This document shows, one piece after another, positions 38,668-48,925 of a stretch of DNA of 64,000 nt; position 1 is the first letter of the stretch; every line of letters begins with the position of its first letter. Source of the stretch: Peribacillus loiseleuriae (GTDB lineage Bacteria; Bacillota; Bacilli; Bacillales; DSM-1321); assembly GCF_001183985.1 (NCBI RefSeq), contig NZ_LFZW01000001.1, positions 166,806-230,805 of the forward strand. Reading direction: 5' to 3'. The position numbers and the translations under genes were made by a program. The notes beneath the pieces were generated by a model. It saw only the letters and a list, made by a program, of their open reading frames with translations. It ran no database searches and was not told the DNA's origin.

Positions 38668-40353
38668 CTAAGCTCGAATACCCTTTGTCTGTTCGCCTAG
38701 CTTGCTAGATAAATCATTGAGCACTTTCCCGATTTCATACGTTCCTTTATATTGTTCTAGTTGTTCTTGAAAGCTGGATAGCATTTGTTCAGCGCTAGCA
38801 CTTGTCTGCTGTGATAGTGCTACGTATCTTTCGGAAGATTGTTCAACTTCTGGTAGGGAATTTTGCAAGTTTTTTAAGATCGATTCAATGAACCGAAGCT
38901 TAACGTTGACCTCATCAACATGTGAACTCCATAAATCAATCGAGTCTTTACTCTTTGATGCTACTTGGACATTTTTGTTGACAATATGATAAATATCCTC
39001 AAACTCACGATGTGTCTGGTTGGTTATCCCCTCCATTTGCCCCATCGTTGTAGCGATTTCTTCAGCTGCTTTGGAAGATTCATTAGCGAGCTTTCTGACT
39101 TCTGTTGCAACAACGGAGAATCCCTTACCGGCTTCACCTGCTCTTGCGGCCTCGATCGTTGCGTTCAGAGCCAGCAATTTCGTCTGTTCAGCAACGGACT
39201 GAATCAATGAGACGATGGAAGTGACGGAGACTGAATGAGTTTTCAATGTATCCATCGTTTGTGTGATGTGTTTAAATTCTTTTTGAAATAAACCTAGTTC
39301 ATTTACTAGCTGATCCATATGGTTTTTCCCGCTAAGAGAAGAAGCCTCCATCGTTTTCGAGATGTCAAAAATATGTTGCATTTCCTGAAAGGTCTGGTAA
39401 ATATCTGCCTTCATTCTTTCAAAAGCAACCATGGATACTTCAGAGCTAACGGCTGTTTCATCTGCGGCTTTTTTGACCGTTTCTACTTCATTTATCAATT
39501 CCTGATTTCGGACTAAAACAACATTTGAGGAAGTTTGCAGCTTGGCTCCGGTTGTATGTAATTGATTAGTGGTTGAGCCTATGTTTTGTAGCATGCTTTT
39601 CACTGTGAGTAATAATGATTCGAAGCTTTTAACAAGAGATGTTACTTCTGCTGAGCTCCTTGGGATATCTTTAAGCGATATATCAAAATTACCTTCACGG
39701 GCTTCTTTCATGAGCCCACGTAGTTTTTCTAAAGGCCTTGTCAATTGATTAACGAGTACGATGACAAGAAGAGCTGTAATAATTACACAAGCAATCGTGA
39801 CTGTGAGAATTGAAAATGCCATTTCATGTATTTTAGTCAAATAGACTTGTTGTGGTAGAGCGATGACAAAGGCGCCTTTGACTTCTTGAATTTGTTGAAA
39901 AGCAAATGTATAGGTAACACCGTTAATTTTTTTATGTAAAATGCCTTTTCCCTTTTTAGTGATTTCTGTTTGCAGAGACTCAGGGATTGTTATTGTCGTT
40001 CTCTGGCTTACAGAGAAAGGGATGGCTTCTTTTCCTTTAATGAGGAAGTAGTCACTATGGAGGCCATCTTGACTCATATCCGCGTTTTGGCTTTTAATGA
40101 CGCCCTCTATTTTTTTGTTGAAATTCTTTTCATCTCCTACATGAAGATACATGAGGTTTTGCGACATTTGATAAAAAAGCATAACTTCTCTTTTTAAACG
40201 TTGTTCGACAGCGGTCATCGTAGCATCTTTTGATTTTGCATAAGACATATAACTAATAATACCGGACGTGAAAATTAAGATAAATATTATAAATAGTAAG
40301 AGTTTGGTCTTTAAGGACCAGTTTGCATAAAAATTAAATAATTTTCCCATCAT
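38668..40353 (-). CDS. Methyl-accepting chemotaxis protein
   Basis: This 561-residue transmembrane chemoreceptor has TM1 at about residues 17-37, an extracellular single-Cache-like sensor of about 145 residues, and TM2 at about 185-205. HAMP ([20 protein letters not shown]) and a long coiled-coil signalling domain follow. The hairpin tip reads [28 protein letters not shown], the CheA/CheW contact. AAGAGGTGG precedes the tandem ATGs. It signals to CheA from an unknown ligand. No other chemotaxis gene is nearby. Confidence 0.93.
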   Translation of the reverse strand: MMGKLFNFYANWSLKTKLLLFIIFILIFTSGIISYMSYAKSKDATMTAVEQRLKREVMLFYQMSQNLMYLHVGDEKNFNKKIEGVIKSQNADMSQDGLHSDYFLIKGKEAIPFSVSQRTTITIPESLQTEITKKGKGILHKKINGVTYTFAFQQIQEVKGAFVIALPQQVYLTKIHEMAFSILTVTIACVIITALLVIVLVNQLTRPLEKLRGLMKEAREGNFDISLKDIPRSSAEVTSLVKSFESLLLTVKSMLQNIGSTTNQLHTTGAKLQTSSNVVLVRNQELINEVETVKKAADETAVSSEVSMVAFERMKADIYQTFQEMQHIFDISKTMEASSLSGKNHMDQLVNELGLFQKEFKHITQTMDTLKTHSVSVTSIVSLIQSVAEQTKLLALNATIEAARAGEAGKGFSVVATEVRKLANESSKAAEEIATTMGQMEGITNQTHREFEDIYHIVNKNVQVASKSKDSIDLWSSHVDEVNVKLRFIESILKNLQNSLPEVEQSSERYVALSQQTSASAEQMLSSFQEQLEQYKGTYEIGKVLNDLSSKLGEQTKGIRA

Positions 40354-40547
40354 CCACCTCTTCTTTCTGGGTCTAATTATCCATGAATGATGTTAAAAGT
40401 TTGTGAAGGTTATGTAAATTTTTTGTGTAGAAATGTTTGATTGCAGTTCGGAAAATGAAGCAAATAAGTATTTCTGATAAATAGAAAAGACGTTATTATG
40501 GTAAATTAAAGATAGAAAACATATAGAAAAGGTGGTTTAAAGGATAG

Positions 40548-42584
40548 ATGGAAATATTTCTAATCGTTTTACTTCTGTTGTTCATCATTGGCCTATCCAG
40601 TATGATTAATCACTTTATACCATTCATTCCGGTACCGCTTATTCAAATCGCTTTGGGCGGGATAATGGCAATTTTGCCTATGGGCCTTCAAGTGCCAATG
40701 GAGCCTGAGTTGTTTTTTGTATTATTCATTGCACCGTTGTTATTCAATGATGGAAAAAATGTTCCGCGTAAGGCGCTATGGAAACTTAGAGTACCAATTT
40801 TATTATTAGCATTAGGACTAGTTTTTGTAACCGTTCTTGTAATCGGATATTTAATTCATTGGTTGATTCCGTCTATTCCTTTACCAGCTGCTTTTGCGCT
40901 TGCAGCCATCCTTTCGCCGACCGATGTAGTGGCCGTCGGTGCCATGGCTAGCCGTGTTAAGCTACCGAAAAACATAATGCATACCCTTGAAGGAGAAGGA
41001 TTAATGAATGATGCATCAGGTCTTGTAGCATTTAAGTTTGCTGTGGCGGCTACGGTAACGGGCTACTTTTCCTTAGCGGAAGCATCATTAAGCTTCATCA
41101 TTATTGCTTTAGGGGGCCTTATCGGGGGTGCAATCATTGCCTTTGCTATTATCAGGCTGAGGGTCATAATCCGCCGACTGGGCATGGAAGATGTGACGAT
41201 CCATATGCTCATTCAGATTTTGACCCCATTTGTGATTTATTTAAGCGTCGAACATTTTCACCTTTCAGGAATCTTGGGTGTTGTAGCTGGTGGAATCGTC
41301 CATGCAATTGAAAGGGATCGTGAGCAGTCGCCGACGATAAAGCTGCAAATCGTTTCGAATAGTACCTGGTCTGTAATTTTATTTATTTTGAATGGTCTTG
41401 TTTTTGTCTTGCTTGGTTTGCAAGTGCCAGGTGTAGCGAACTCTATTTTCGAAAACGCTGCTTTTAATAATATGGATGTGATCGGTTATATCATCGTAAT
41501 CAGTGCGTCTCTATTCGTTCTCCGTTTCGTTTGGATATTGGCAGCATGGTGGACTGGCTGGAAGGTGAAGCAGGGAATAGTAAAGCCACCATTAAAAGCC
41601 ATTGGGATTATGACTATTTCAGGTGTCCGAGGTGCTGTTACATTAGCGGGGGCCTTTACTATCCCATTTGCACTAGATGATGGCAGTCCGTTTCCAGAAC
41701 GTTCATTAATCATTTTTATTGCGGCCGGAGTCATTTTGATGACACTTTTGGTTACAAGTATTTTCTTGCCGGTTATTGCCCGATCAAAAGAAGAACAGAC
41801 GGGTGAGAATAAAGCTGAAAAAGAAAAACGTGCCTTGATTCAATCGCATTCGGCGGCAATCAAAGCTGTGGAATCTTCCATTACAAATGAAAACCGCGAA
41901 GCTGCAATAAGAATTATCTCTAAATATAATGTAAGGATTAATCAAGCGCATGCAGCCGGGGGTCAAAAGAATCAATTGGAAATCAGAGAGAAAGAAAATA
42001 AGATTCGACTGATAGGACTTGAGGCAGAGGAACGAGAAATCATGAAATTTGTAAAAGCGGAACAAGTTGAACATGAAGTAGCAAACTTGTGCTTAGAGCA
42101 TATTCGCAGAATGAAAATGGCGGTAACCAATCGAAAGAAATATCGTAGGCTGATATCCTTCCTTGTGTTTAAAAAGCTGTTAGTAATGAGTAGTAGTCTA
42201 TTTTTATCTAAAAAAAGAGAATTAATCGAGCAACGTAAAGAGGGTCTCCATAAAATCATCGCAATGAAGGTGAAGACAGCTAAGGCAGCGATCAGAGAGA
42301 TTAAGGAGCAAACAAATCCAGATGATAAGGGGATTTCTTTAATAGTGATCGCGGAATATAGTTCTCTAATTTCAAGGTTAAAAAGGGAGACTAAAGCAAG
42401 TAAGGGGCACGAACAAGTAAACTTCGAGCGTGATTTACAATACACAGCCATTCAAGCTGAACGTGATGAAGTGCAGGACATGTTTGAAGAAGGAACAATC
42501 AGTTTCGAATTAGCGCAAAAAATACGTCAACACATTAATATTAGAGAAGCAAATACAGTAGATGAAAGCAGTTACGGTTCTTGA
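40548..42584 (+). CDS. nhaK: CPA1 family Na+(K+)/H+ antiporter, NhaK-like
   Basis: The 678-residue protein has about 12 membrane segments (1-410) with the CPA1 core motifs FFVLFIAPLLFNDG, LAAILSPTDVVAVGA, LEGEGLMNDASGLV and ISGVRGAVTLAGAF. Its roughly 260-residue soluble, coiled-coil C-terminus may be regulatory. Size and layout match Bacillus NhaK (YvgP) and bacterial NHE-type antiporters. It exchanges Na+ or K+ for H+ for pH and salt balance. The ATG follows AAAGGTGG with a rather long spacing. The adjacent GNAT gene, 91 bases downstream, is probably transcribed with it. Confidence 0.9.
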   Translation: MEIFLIVLLLLFIIGLSSMINHFIPFIPVPLIQIALGGIMAILPMGLQVPMEPELFFVLFIAPLLFNDGKNVPRKALWKLRVPILLLALGLVFVTVLVIGYLIHWLIPSIPLPAAFALAAILSPTDVVAVGAMASRVKLPKNIMHTLEGEGLMNDASGLVAFKFAVAATVTGYFSLAEASLSFIIIALGGLIGGAIIAFAIIRLRVIIRRLGMEDVTIHMLIQILTPFVIYLSVEHFHLSGILGVVAGGIVHAIERDREQSPTIKLQIVSNSTWSVILFILNGLVFVLLGLQVPGVANSIFENAAFNNMDVIGYIIVISASLFVLRFVWILAAWWTGWKVKQGIVKPPLKAIGIMTISGVRGAVTLAGAFTIPFALDDGSPFPERSLIIFIAAGVILMTLLVTSIFLPVIARSKEEQTGENKAEKEKRALIQSHSAAIKAVESSITNENREAAIRIISKYNVRINQAHAAGGQKNQLEIREKENKIRLIGLEAEEREIMKFVKAEQVEHEVANLCLEHIRRMKMAVTNRKKYRRLISFLVFKKLLVMSSSLFLSKKRELIEQRKEGLHKIIAMKVKTAKAAIREIKEQTNPDDKGISLIVIAEYSSLISRLKRETKASKGHEQVNFERDLQYTAIQAERDEVQDMFEEGTISFELAQKIRQHINIREANTVDESSYGS

Positions 42585-42675
42585 TGTAATGAAGGAATGG
42601 ATTTGGGGCGGTATACAACATGATTGTTTTTCATATAGGCAAAAGTTTAGACAGATAAAGGGGGAGAATAAACAA

Positions 42676-43164
42676 ATGCTTGAAAATCAGGGTGTATCAT
42701 TAGAATTATATGACCCTAGATATAAAGCGGAATTAGCCAAGTTTTGTTTAACTGAGGAACAGAAAAGATATACAGCCATACCTATTGAGGCATTGAAGAA
42801 GTGCGTAGAAGATCCAGATAGAAGACCAATTGTGGTCTTTTCGGGAGGGGTGCCAATTGGCTTTTTCATTCTACATATAGGAGAAGGTATTCAAGAGTTT
42901 ACTGAAAATCCATTAGCTATTTTACTACGAGTTTTTTGTGTAAATCACAGTCATCAAGGCAGCAGGATTGCAGCAAGGGCAATGACTGCTTTACCTTTTT
43001 TTGTCCAACAACACTTCCCTGGTAAGGAAGAAATCATTCTCGCAGTTAATAAGGACAATGAGCCAGCAAAAGGTTTGTATGTAAAATCTGGATTCCACGA
43101 TACAGGTGCCGAGAAATCTGGACGAAGCGGTTCAATGCATATATATAGCTATGGATTGTCGTAA
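42676..43164 (+). CDS. GNAT family N-acetyltransferase
   Basis: This 162-residue GNAT-fold enzyme has the acetyl-CoA binding region LLRVFCVNHSHQGSRIAARAMTALP (motif A, with Q-G-S-R-I-A in place of Q/RxxGxG/A) and late motif B EIILAVNKDNEPAKGLYVKSGFHDTG. I chose ATG 42676, which has AAAGGGGGAG 9 bases upstream; the frame is open to 42562, but that overlaps nhaK. The acceptor substrate is unknown. Confidence 0.82.
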   Translation: MLENQGVSLELYDPRYKAELAKFCLTEEQKRYTAIPIEALKKCVEDPDRRPIVVFSGGVPIGFFILHIGEGIQEFTENPLAILLRVFCVNHSHQGSRIAARAMTALPFFVQQHFPGKEEIILAVNKDNEPAKGLYVKSGFHDTGAEKSGRSGSMHIYSYGLS

Positions 43165-43237
43165 TATTCATCCCGGTCTTACAGGCTGGAATTCCCTTCT
43201 CAATTTTTGTGAGGGAATCAAGAAAAAATAGGTGGCG

Positions 43238-43300
43238 ATGAAAAAACACCGATGGAAGTTACCCTTTATTTGTGGCTATTGTGAGGATTATCATGTCTAG
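43238..43300 (+). CDS. Possible 20-residue peptide with CxxC
   Basis: ATG 43238 follows AATAGGTGGCG and encodes MKKHRWKLPFICGYCEDYHV, then TAG. The CGYC pair suggests a truncated zinc ribbon or thioredoxin-type site. Evidence is limited to the ribosome-binding site; it may be chance. Confidence 0.22.
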   Translation: MKKHRWKLPFICGYCEDYHV

Positions 43301-43373
43301 AAATACTAACTAAGGAACCCTTATGGTACACTTTAGGTAACTTAAATTGGATCGTAATTGAGGTGTACATTCA

Positions 43374-44759
43374 TTGAAAACAGTCGTTGTGATAGGCGGA
43401 GGCATTACGGGTGTATCTGCTCTTTATGAATTGCAAAAGTGGAAAAAGAAGACGGGCTCAAACATTAGACTTGTATTGACAGAAGCAACAGAGGAGCTTG
43501 GAGGAAAAATTCGTTCGGTGCATGATGGTGATTTCATAATGGAATCAGGTGCGGATTCTATTGTGGCACGAAAAGGATATATTGGACCGTTAATTGAGGA
43601 GTTAGAGCTGCAAAGTGAAGTGGTGTACAATGCGACTGGTCGCTCCTTTATTCATAGTGATGGAGAATTAAAGCTCATTCCAAAAGAAGCTGTATTTGGC
43701 ATACCAACTAGCATCGAATCATTGGCGAAAACTACATTAGTTTCTGCGGAAGGTAAAGTTGCCGCTTTGAAGGATTTCTACACAAAAAATGAAACGTTCA
43801 CTGCAGATGATTCCATCGGTGAATTTCTAGAGCACTTTCTTGGACAAGAATTAGTGGAAAAACAAATTGCTCCCGTGCTATCTGGTGTATACTCAGGCAA
43901 GCTTGCTGACTTGACTATTGCTTCTACACTACCGTATTTATTGGATTACAAGAATAAATACGGCAGCATCATACGAGGACTTTCAGAAAATGAAAAAGCT
44001 TTCCAAGGTAATGGAGATAAGAAATTTCTTTCTTTTAAAGGCGGTCTTTCTACATTGCTTAATCGCATGGAAGAACGGATGGAAGATGTTGAAATACGTA
44101 AAGGAACAGCGGTAGAAGTTGTTACTAAAAAAGGGGATACTTACATCGTTACTTTTGTGAACGGTGAAAGCATCATCGCAGATTATATCATTTTAAGCAT
44201 CCCCCACAATGCTGCACAAAGGGTATTGAAGGATTCTGCAATCCAAAGGGAATTTGACCAATTGAAGAACAGTTCCATTATTAGTGTTTATGTAGGATTC
44301 AATTTGGCGGACAGCGAGCTTCCAAAGGATGGAACGGGCTTTATTACTGCAGGAACTAGTGAATTAACTTGTAATGCTTGTACATGGACAAGTAGAAAAT
44401 GGGGGCATACATCCAAGAAGAATCATTTGCTAATCCGGCTTTTCTATAAAAGCACAAACCCTGCTTTTGCGTCATTACAAACTGCTACTGAAGAAGAACT
44501 ACTTAAGGTTGCATTAAAAGATATTAAAATAAGTCTTGGCATTACAGGTATTCCTGTCACGAGTGAAGTGACTAATTGGAGTGGTATGATGCCTAACTAT
44601 CATATCCATCATCGAAAAGTTGTACAGCGGTTGGAAGAGAAGCTCGAGAAAGACTTTCCAGGTATTCGTCTAGCTGGCTGTTCCTATTACGGAGTAGGCA
44701 TTCCTGATTGTATCGGAAATGGTCAAGCTACGGCTAAATGGGTAACGGAGCAATTATGA
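43374..44759 (+). CDS. hemY: Protoporphyrinogen/coproporphyrinogen oxidase, HemY/CgoX type
   Basis: This 461-residue FAD enzyme begins with the Rossmann motif VVVIGGGITGVSALYEL, continues with TEATEELGGKIRS and MESGADSIVARKG, and ends with the FAD-binding IRLAGCSYYGVGIPDCIGNGQ. It oxidises coproporphyrinogen III (Gram-positive coproporphyrin pathway) in haem synthesis. The TTG start follows TTGAGGTG. It is monocistronic here and not in a hemEHY cluster, so it may be a second copy. The haem enzyme nitric oxide synthase is the next gene, 211 bases downstream, beyond a terminator. Confidence 0.88.
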   Translation: MKTVVVIGGGITGVSALYELQKWKKKTGSNIRLVLTEATEELGGKIRSVHDGDFIMESGADSIVARKGYIGPLIEELELQSEVVYNATGRSFIHSDGELKLIPKEAVFGIPTSIESLAKTTLVSAEGKVAALKDFYTKNETFTADDSIGEFLEHFLGQELVEKQIAPVLSGVYSGKLADLTIASTLPYLLDYKNKYGSIIRGLSENEKAFQGNGDKKFLSFKGGLSTLLNRMEERMEDVEIRKGTAVEVVTKKGDTYIVTFVNGESIIADYIILSIPHNAAQRVLKDSAIQREFDQLKNSSIISVYVGFNLADSELPKDGTGFITAGTSELTCNACTWTSRKWGHTSKKNHLLIRLFYKSTNPAFASLQTATEEELLKVALKDIKISLGITGIPVTSEVTNWSGMMPNYHIHHRKVVQRLEEKLEKDFPGIRLAGCSYYGVGIPDCIGNGQATAKWVTEQL

Positions 44760-44762
44760 ATA

Positions 44763-44801
44763 GGGGTCTGGCTCGTTGCATGTGAGTCAGCCCCTTTTTA
44801 T
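44763..44801 (+). terminator. Terminator after hemY, related to the dispersed repeat
   Basis: GGGGtCTGgCTC pairs with GAGtCAGCCCC around GTTGCATGT, followed by TTTTTA. The GGGGTCTGGCTC...TTTTGAGTCACCCCC ending of the repeat at 63154 is nearly the same, so this looks like its 3' half. Confidence 0.8.
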
Positions 44802-44970
44802 TGTTGGATACCGTTAGCTAGTTCCCCCAAACAATTTGTGGAAACTGTGTTAATTTTTTAGATTGTCTGGTTTTTATCATCATCTTACTTAGAGAGAAGA
44901 GAATGATTGTGGTACATTACTTGTAAAAGATAATAATGTCGAAGAATGGCATAGGAGGCATCATATATCT

Positions 44971-46038
44971 ATGGGACATCGACTAAAAGAAGCAGAACAT
45001 TTTATTCGTGCTTGTTATAGGGAGCTGAATAAAGGGGAAGAAGAAATTCATAAACGTTTAGAAGAAGTGACCAATCATCTTCAGCAACTAGACAAGTATG
45101 AACATACGCTTGAAGAGCTTGAACATGGGGCTAAAATGGCGTGGCGAAACAGCAATAAGTGTATTGGGCGGCTGTTTTGGGAAACGATGCAGGTGATTGA
45201 TAAGCGTGATTTACAATCCATAGAAGAAATAAAAGAAGCGTTACTCGAACATATATCAATTGCAACAAACGGTGGCAAAATAAGACCGTCTATTACTGTT
45301 TTTCATCCTGATCGTGTTCGGATATGGAATCATCAGCTTATTCGATATGCAGGCTATGAAACTGAGAATGGGGTTATCGGCGATCCGGATTCCTTGAGAT
45401 TCACACAAGTTTGTGAAGAATTAGGATGGAGGGGCAGAACTGGTCGGTTTGATCTCTTACCTCTCGTCATTCAAGTAGATGGTAGAGAGCCTCAGTGGTT
45501 TGAAATCCCTTCTAATCTTGTAAAAGAAGTCCCGTTGCGTCATCCTGAGTATGAATGGTTTATTGATCTAGAGCTCAAATGGTATGCAGTTCCCATTATT
45601 TCAAACATGAGTCTTGAAATCGGCGGAATCACCTATCACGCTGCCCCGTTTAACGGCTGGTATATGGGCACAGAAATCGGGGCAAGAAATTTAGCGGACG
45701 AAGAACGCTATAATATGCTTCCAACTATAGCGGAACATATGGGGCTCGATATCCACAAAAATTCATCGCTTTGGAAGGACCGGGCTCTTATTGAGCTCAA
45801 CCAGGCTGTTCTTTATTCTTTTAAAGAGGATGGGGTAAGTATTGTCGATCACCATACAGCTGCCCAGCAATTTAAGATGTTTGAGAAAAAAGAAAAGGCG
45901 GCTAGCCGTCCTGTGACTGGTAATTGGACGTGGCTTATTCCGCCAGTTTCTCCAGCAGCGACTCATATATTCCATAAGCCTTATAAAAATCAAATCATTA
46001 AACCAAATTACTTTTATCAAAAACTTCCCTATAAGTGA
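44971..46038 (+). CDS. nos: Bacterial nitric oxide synthase oxygenase
   Basis: The 355-residue haem- and tetrahydrofolate-dependent enzyme oxidises arginine to citrulline and NO. The haem-thiolate cysteine lies in [14 protein letters not shown] (C64) and the arginine-binding glutamate in [13 protein letters not shown] (E235). The pterin-site region ends with [21 protein letters not shown]. As in other Bacillus enzymes there is no reductase domain, so it uses a general flavodoxin/reductase. AGGAGGCATCAT precedes the ATG. It is a single gene with its own terminator. In Bacillus, NO protects against oxidative stress and some antibiotics. Confidence 0.95.
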   Translation: MGHRLKEAEHFIRACYRELNKGEEEIHKRLEEVTNHLQQLDKYEHTLEELEHGAKMAWRNSNKCIGRLFWETMQVIDKRDLQSIEEIKEALLEHISIATNGGKIRPSITVFHPDRVRIWNHQLIRYAGYETENGVIGDPDSLRFTQVCEELGWRGRTGRFDLLPLVIQVDGREPQWFEIPSNLVKEVPLRHPEYEWFIDLELKWYAVPIISNMSLEIGGITYHAAPFNGWYMGTEIGARNLADEERYNMLPTIAEHMGLDIHKNSSLWKDRALIELNQAVLYSFKEDGVSIVDHHTAAQQFKMFEKKEKAASRPVTGNWTWLIPPVSPAATHIFHKPYKNQIIKPNYFYQKLPYK

Positions 46039-46046
46039 TACATTCC

Positions 46047-46078
46047 TAATCTCCGTGGTTTTGCTCACGGGGATTTTT
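46047..46078 (+). terminator. Rho-independent terminator after nos
   Basis: AATCtCCGTG pairs with CACGGgGATT around GTTTTGCT, followed by TTT. Confidence 0.85.
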
Positions 46079-46137
46079 GCTGCTTTTACTAAGGGCAGTA
46101 ATAGAATAGGCTCTTCATTATAATAAAGTGTACCGGC

Positions 46138-46166
46138 AAAATACTACAATATGAGTGTAGTATTTT
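46138..46166. other. 11-bp perfect inverted repeat
   Basis: AAAATACTACA and TGTAGTATTTT flank ATATGAG. It may be a bidirectional terminator of weak tail or a protein site. It lies upstream of the pot operon promoter. Confidence 0.4.
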
Positions 46167-46234
46167 GATGGAATTTATTTCTTGGGGAATATTTGTGTCG
46201 AATGAAGTACCATTAGTTCTTACAAAAAAAGAAG

Positions 46235-46262
46235 TTGAAGATTATTATGATTCCTGTATAAT
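46235..46262 (+). promoter_or_regulatory. Sigma-A promoter of the pot operon
   Basis: TTGAAG (46235-46240), a 16-base spacer and TATAAT (46257-46262), followed by two palindromes. Confidence 0.65.
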
Positions 46263-46276
46263 AATTGAGGTTGTTA

Positions 46277-46293
46277 GTAAACTTAGAGTTTAC
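46277..46293. promoter_or_regulatory. Operator-like palindrome 1 in pot leader
   Basis: GTAAACT-tag-AGTTTAC, a perfect 7-bp inverted repeat just after the predicted transcription start. Confidence 0.6.
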
Positions 46294-46316
46294 ATATAGA
46301 ATACTTTAGTGTCTTG

Positions 46317-46337
46317 GAGTTTACTAAAACTAAACTC
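46317..46337. promoter_or_regulatory. Operator-like palindrome 2 in pot leader
   Basis: GAGTTTA-ctaaaac-TAAACTC, sharing the AGTTTA half-site with palindrome 1. The two centres are 42 bases apart, about four helical turns, which fits cooperative binding of the XRE-cupin repressor encoded next. Confidence 0.6.
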
Positions 46338-46415
46338 TTGGTCAAGGCGATGAAGATCATTAAACAATAACCTTCGTTTAAAACGGTGGCTATGACGAGT
46401 CACATGGAGGTAACT

Positions 46416-46958
46416 ATGCAAATTGGAAAAAAGATTAAGAATTTACGTTTAAAAAAAGGGCTAACCCAAGAGGAATTAGGCGAACGCACAGATTTAAGTA
46501 AAGGCTATATTTCTCAATTGGAGCGTGATTTGAGTTCCCCTTCTATTGAAACGTTTTTCAATATAATAGAGGTGCTCGGGTGCTCACCGAAGCAATTTTT
46601 CGATGAAGAAGAGCGTGTTCAAAAAGTTGTATATGATAAAGATTCACAGACCTTTTTTGCGGAGGTAGAAAAAGGGTATCAGATTAGATGGCTCGTACCG
46701 GAATCGAACGAAAAGGAAATGGAACCAATCTATCTGATGTTTAAAGAAAAAGGGGAATTTAAGAAGTTTGAACCATCTCTTTCAGAAACCTTTGGGTATG
46801 TATTAAGTGGAAGAGTCACTGTTTATTTAGGAAGCCGCATCTATGTGGCTAAAGCAGGAGAATCTATTTACTTTCATGCTTCTGAGGCTCACCAATTAGT
46901 TAATGATGTTGATGGACCAACAGAATTGCTTCTAGTTGTTACAAATTCCTATTTATAA
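46416..46958 (+). CDS. XRE-family regulator with cupin domain, polyamine operon repressor
   Basis: This 180-residue regulator has an N-terminal XRE helix-turn-helix (MQIGKKIKNLRLKKGLTQEE, with LGERTDLSKGYISQLERDLSSPSIETF) and a C-terminal cupin (GYVLSGRVTVYLG, AGESIYFHASEAHQ). This PuuR-like layout is the usual first gene of potABCD in Bacillus. I chose ATG 46416, preceded by ATGGAGGTAAC. It probably binds the two palindromes upstream and represses itself and the transporter when polyamine is plentiful. Confidence 0.9.
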   Translation: MQIGKKIKNLRLKKGLTQEELGERTDLSKGYISQLERDLSSPSIETFFNIIEVLGCSPKQFFDEEERVQKVVYDKDSQTFFAEVEKGYQIRWLVPESNEKEMEPIYLMFKEKGEFKKFEPSLSETFGYVLSGRVTVYLGSRIYVAKAGESIYFHASEAHQLVNDVDGPTELLLVVTNSYL

Positions 46959-47021
46959 GAAGTCAGCTGTTTGGTGGAACGGATCATACGAATACATGAA
47001 GATATTGAGGAGGAGAATATT

Positions 47022-48131
47022 TTGACAAATGAGTCAATCATTCGTTTCGAACAAGTAACTAAACAATATGATACAGATCCAGCTGTATTGAATAATGTTA
47101 GTTTTGAAATCGAACGAGGCAAATTTTATACGCTATTAGGACCTTCTGGTTGCGGAAAAACAACCATTCTACGTTTAATAGCCGGATTTACAGAGGCGAC
47201 GCAAGGAAAAATTTATTTTAATGGGAAAATTATTAACCGAGTACCGGCTAATAAACGGCAAGTAAATACCGTTTTTCAGGACTATGCTTTATTTCCTCAT
47301 TTGAATGTTTTTGAAAATGTCGCATTCGGTTTGCGGATTAAGAAAATGAAGAATAGTGAAGTCAATGCAAAGGTTGGAGAAGCATTGAGTTTTGTCAATC
47401 TTGCTGGTTATGAAACAAGAGAAATCTCAGAAATGTCAGGTGGACAGCGTCAGCGTGTGGCCATTGCCAGAGCGATTGTAAACGAACCTGAAGTAATCTT
47501 GCTGGATGAACCTTTGTCTGCGCTTGATCTGAAGCTGAGAACGGAGATGCAATATGAATTACGAGAATTACAGCAAAGGCTAGGGATTACCTTTATCTTT
47601 GTTACTCATGATCAAGAAGAAGCGCTTGCGATGTCAGATGAGATTTTCGTTTTGAATAATGGGAAAATCCAACAAAGCGGGACGCCTACGGATATTTACG
47701 ATGAGCCAATCAGCCGTTTTGTCGCGGATTTCATTGGGGAATCGAATATTGTTGAAGGAAAAATGATTCGTGATAATCGAGTCGAGTTTACAGGAAAAGA
47801 GTTTGAGTGTGTCGATGGTGGATTTAATGAAAATGAGCCAGTGGAGATTGTAATTCGACCAGAGGACTTGGAAATTACCGATGTGAACCGTGGTAAATTA
47901 CAGGTGCGCGTGGACTCGCAGTTATTCCGCGGCGTTCATTATGAAATTAGCAGCTATGATACAGATGGGAATGAGTGGTTAGTTCATTCTACAAAGAAAG
48001 CGACAGTTGGCGATCAAATTGGTCTATACTTTGACCCAGAGGCTATTCATGTTATGCGTTTTGGCGAATCTGAAGAGGAATTTGACAAACGTTTAGAAGC
48101 ATACACTGATGGAGTGCAAGATGGGAAATAA
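47022..48131 (+). CDS. potA: Spermidine/putrescine ABC transporter ATPase
   Basis: This 369-residue ATPase has Walker [11 protein letters not shown]-loop [13 protein letters not shown], signature [16 protein letters not shown], Walker [32 protein letters not shown] and a C-terminal TOBE domain (VIRPEDLEI). TTG 47022 follows GAGGAGGAG at 6 bases; the in-frame extension to 46971 lacks a site. It is cotranscribed with the repressor upstream and overlaps potB. Confidence 0.93.
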   Translation: MTNESIIRFEQVTKQYDTDPAVLNNVSFEIERGKFYTLLGPSGCGKTTILRLIAGFTEATQGKIYFNGKIINRVPANKRQVNTVFQDYALFPHLNVFENVAFGLRIKKMKNSEVNAKVGEALSFVNLAGYETREISEMSGGQRQRVAIARAIVNEPEVILLDEPLSALDLKLRTEMQYELRELQQRLGITFIFVTHDQEEALAMSDEIFVLNNGKIQQSGTPTDIYDEPISRFVADFIGESNIVEGKMIRDNRVEFTGKEFECVDGGFNENEPVEIVIRPEDLEITDVNRGKLQVRVDSQLFRGVHYEISSYDTDGNEWLVHSTKKATVGDQIGLYFDPEAIHVMRFGESEEEFDKRLEAYTDGVQDGK

Positions 48132-48924
48132 AGCGAAGTTTAATTTATATTCCATTCCGTACTTTCTGTGGATCGTCTTTTTTGTTATTGCACCAATCTT
48201 ACTCGTCCTTTATTATTCCTTATTCGATATTGATGGGAACTTTTCACTGGTTAATTATAAGAATTTCTTTACGCCAGTTTACTTAATGATGACGTTGAAT
48301 TCTTTTTGGTATGCTTTTTTAATAACGTTTTTTTCTTTACTTTTTGCTTATCCGACTGCTTATTTGTTAACGAAGACAAAGCATAAACAGCTATGGTTAT
48401 TACTGATCATTGTTCCTTCATGGATCAATTTGCTGTTGAAAGCTTATGCGTTTCTTGGCATTTTCGGTACATACGGGGCGGCGAATAAATTTCTAGAAAC
48501 GATTGGAATTGGTTCTAAACAAATTTTATTTACTGATTTTAGTTTTATTTTTGTATCGGTTTATATTTTTATTCCATTTATGATTTTACCAATCTTTAAT
48601 GCATTAAATAAGTTGAACCCTACGTTTATGGATGCGGCTAATGATTTAGGAGCATCGACATGGACTACATTCCGCCGTGTCATTTTTCCATTAACATTAG
48701 ACGGTGTGAAATCAGGCTGTCAGGTTGTCTTCATCCCGGCCCTATCCCTGTTTATGCTAACGCGTTTAATTTCTGGTAACCGCGTGATTACACTAGGTAC
48801 AGCGATTGAACAGCATTTTCTTGTCATCCAAGATTGGGGAATGGGCTCGACCATTGCGGTCTTTTTAATTATTTTTATGTTCCTGATCATGGCATTGACA
48901 GGTGCAAGGAAAAGAGGTGTATAA
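48121..48924 (+). CDS. potB: Spermidine/putrescine ABC transporter permease
   Basis: The 267-residue permease has about six helices and the conserved [17 protein letters not shown] start, [18 protein letters not shown] and EAA-type loop [25 protein letters not shown] 48121 follows GGAG with 6-base spacing and overlaps the potA stop; ATG 48109 is less likely. Confidence 0.92.
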   Translation: MGNKAKFNLYSIPYFLWIVFFVIAPILLVLYYSLFDIDGNFSLVNYKNFFTPVYLMMTLNSFWYAFLITFFSLLFAYPTAYLLTKTKHKQLWLLLIIVPSWINLLLKAYAFLGIFGTYGAANKFLETIGIGSKQILFTDFSFIFVSVYIFIPFMILPIFNALNKLNPTFMDAANDLGASTWTTFRRVIFPLTLDGVKSGCQVVFIPALSLFMLTRLISGNRVITLGTAIEQHFLVIQDWGMGSTIAVFLIIFMFLIMALTGARKRGV

Positions 48925-48925
48925 G

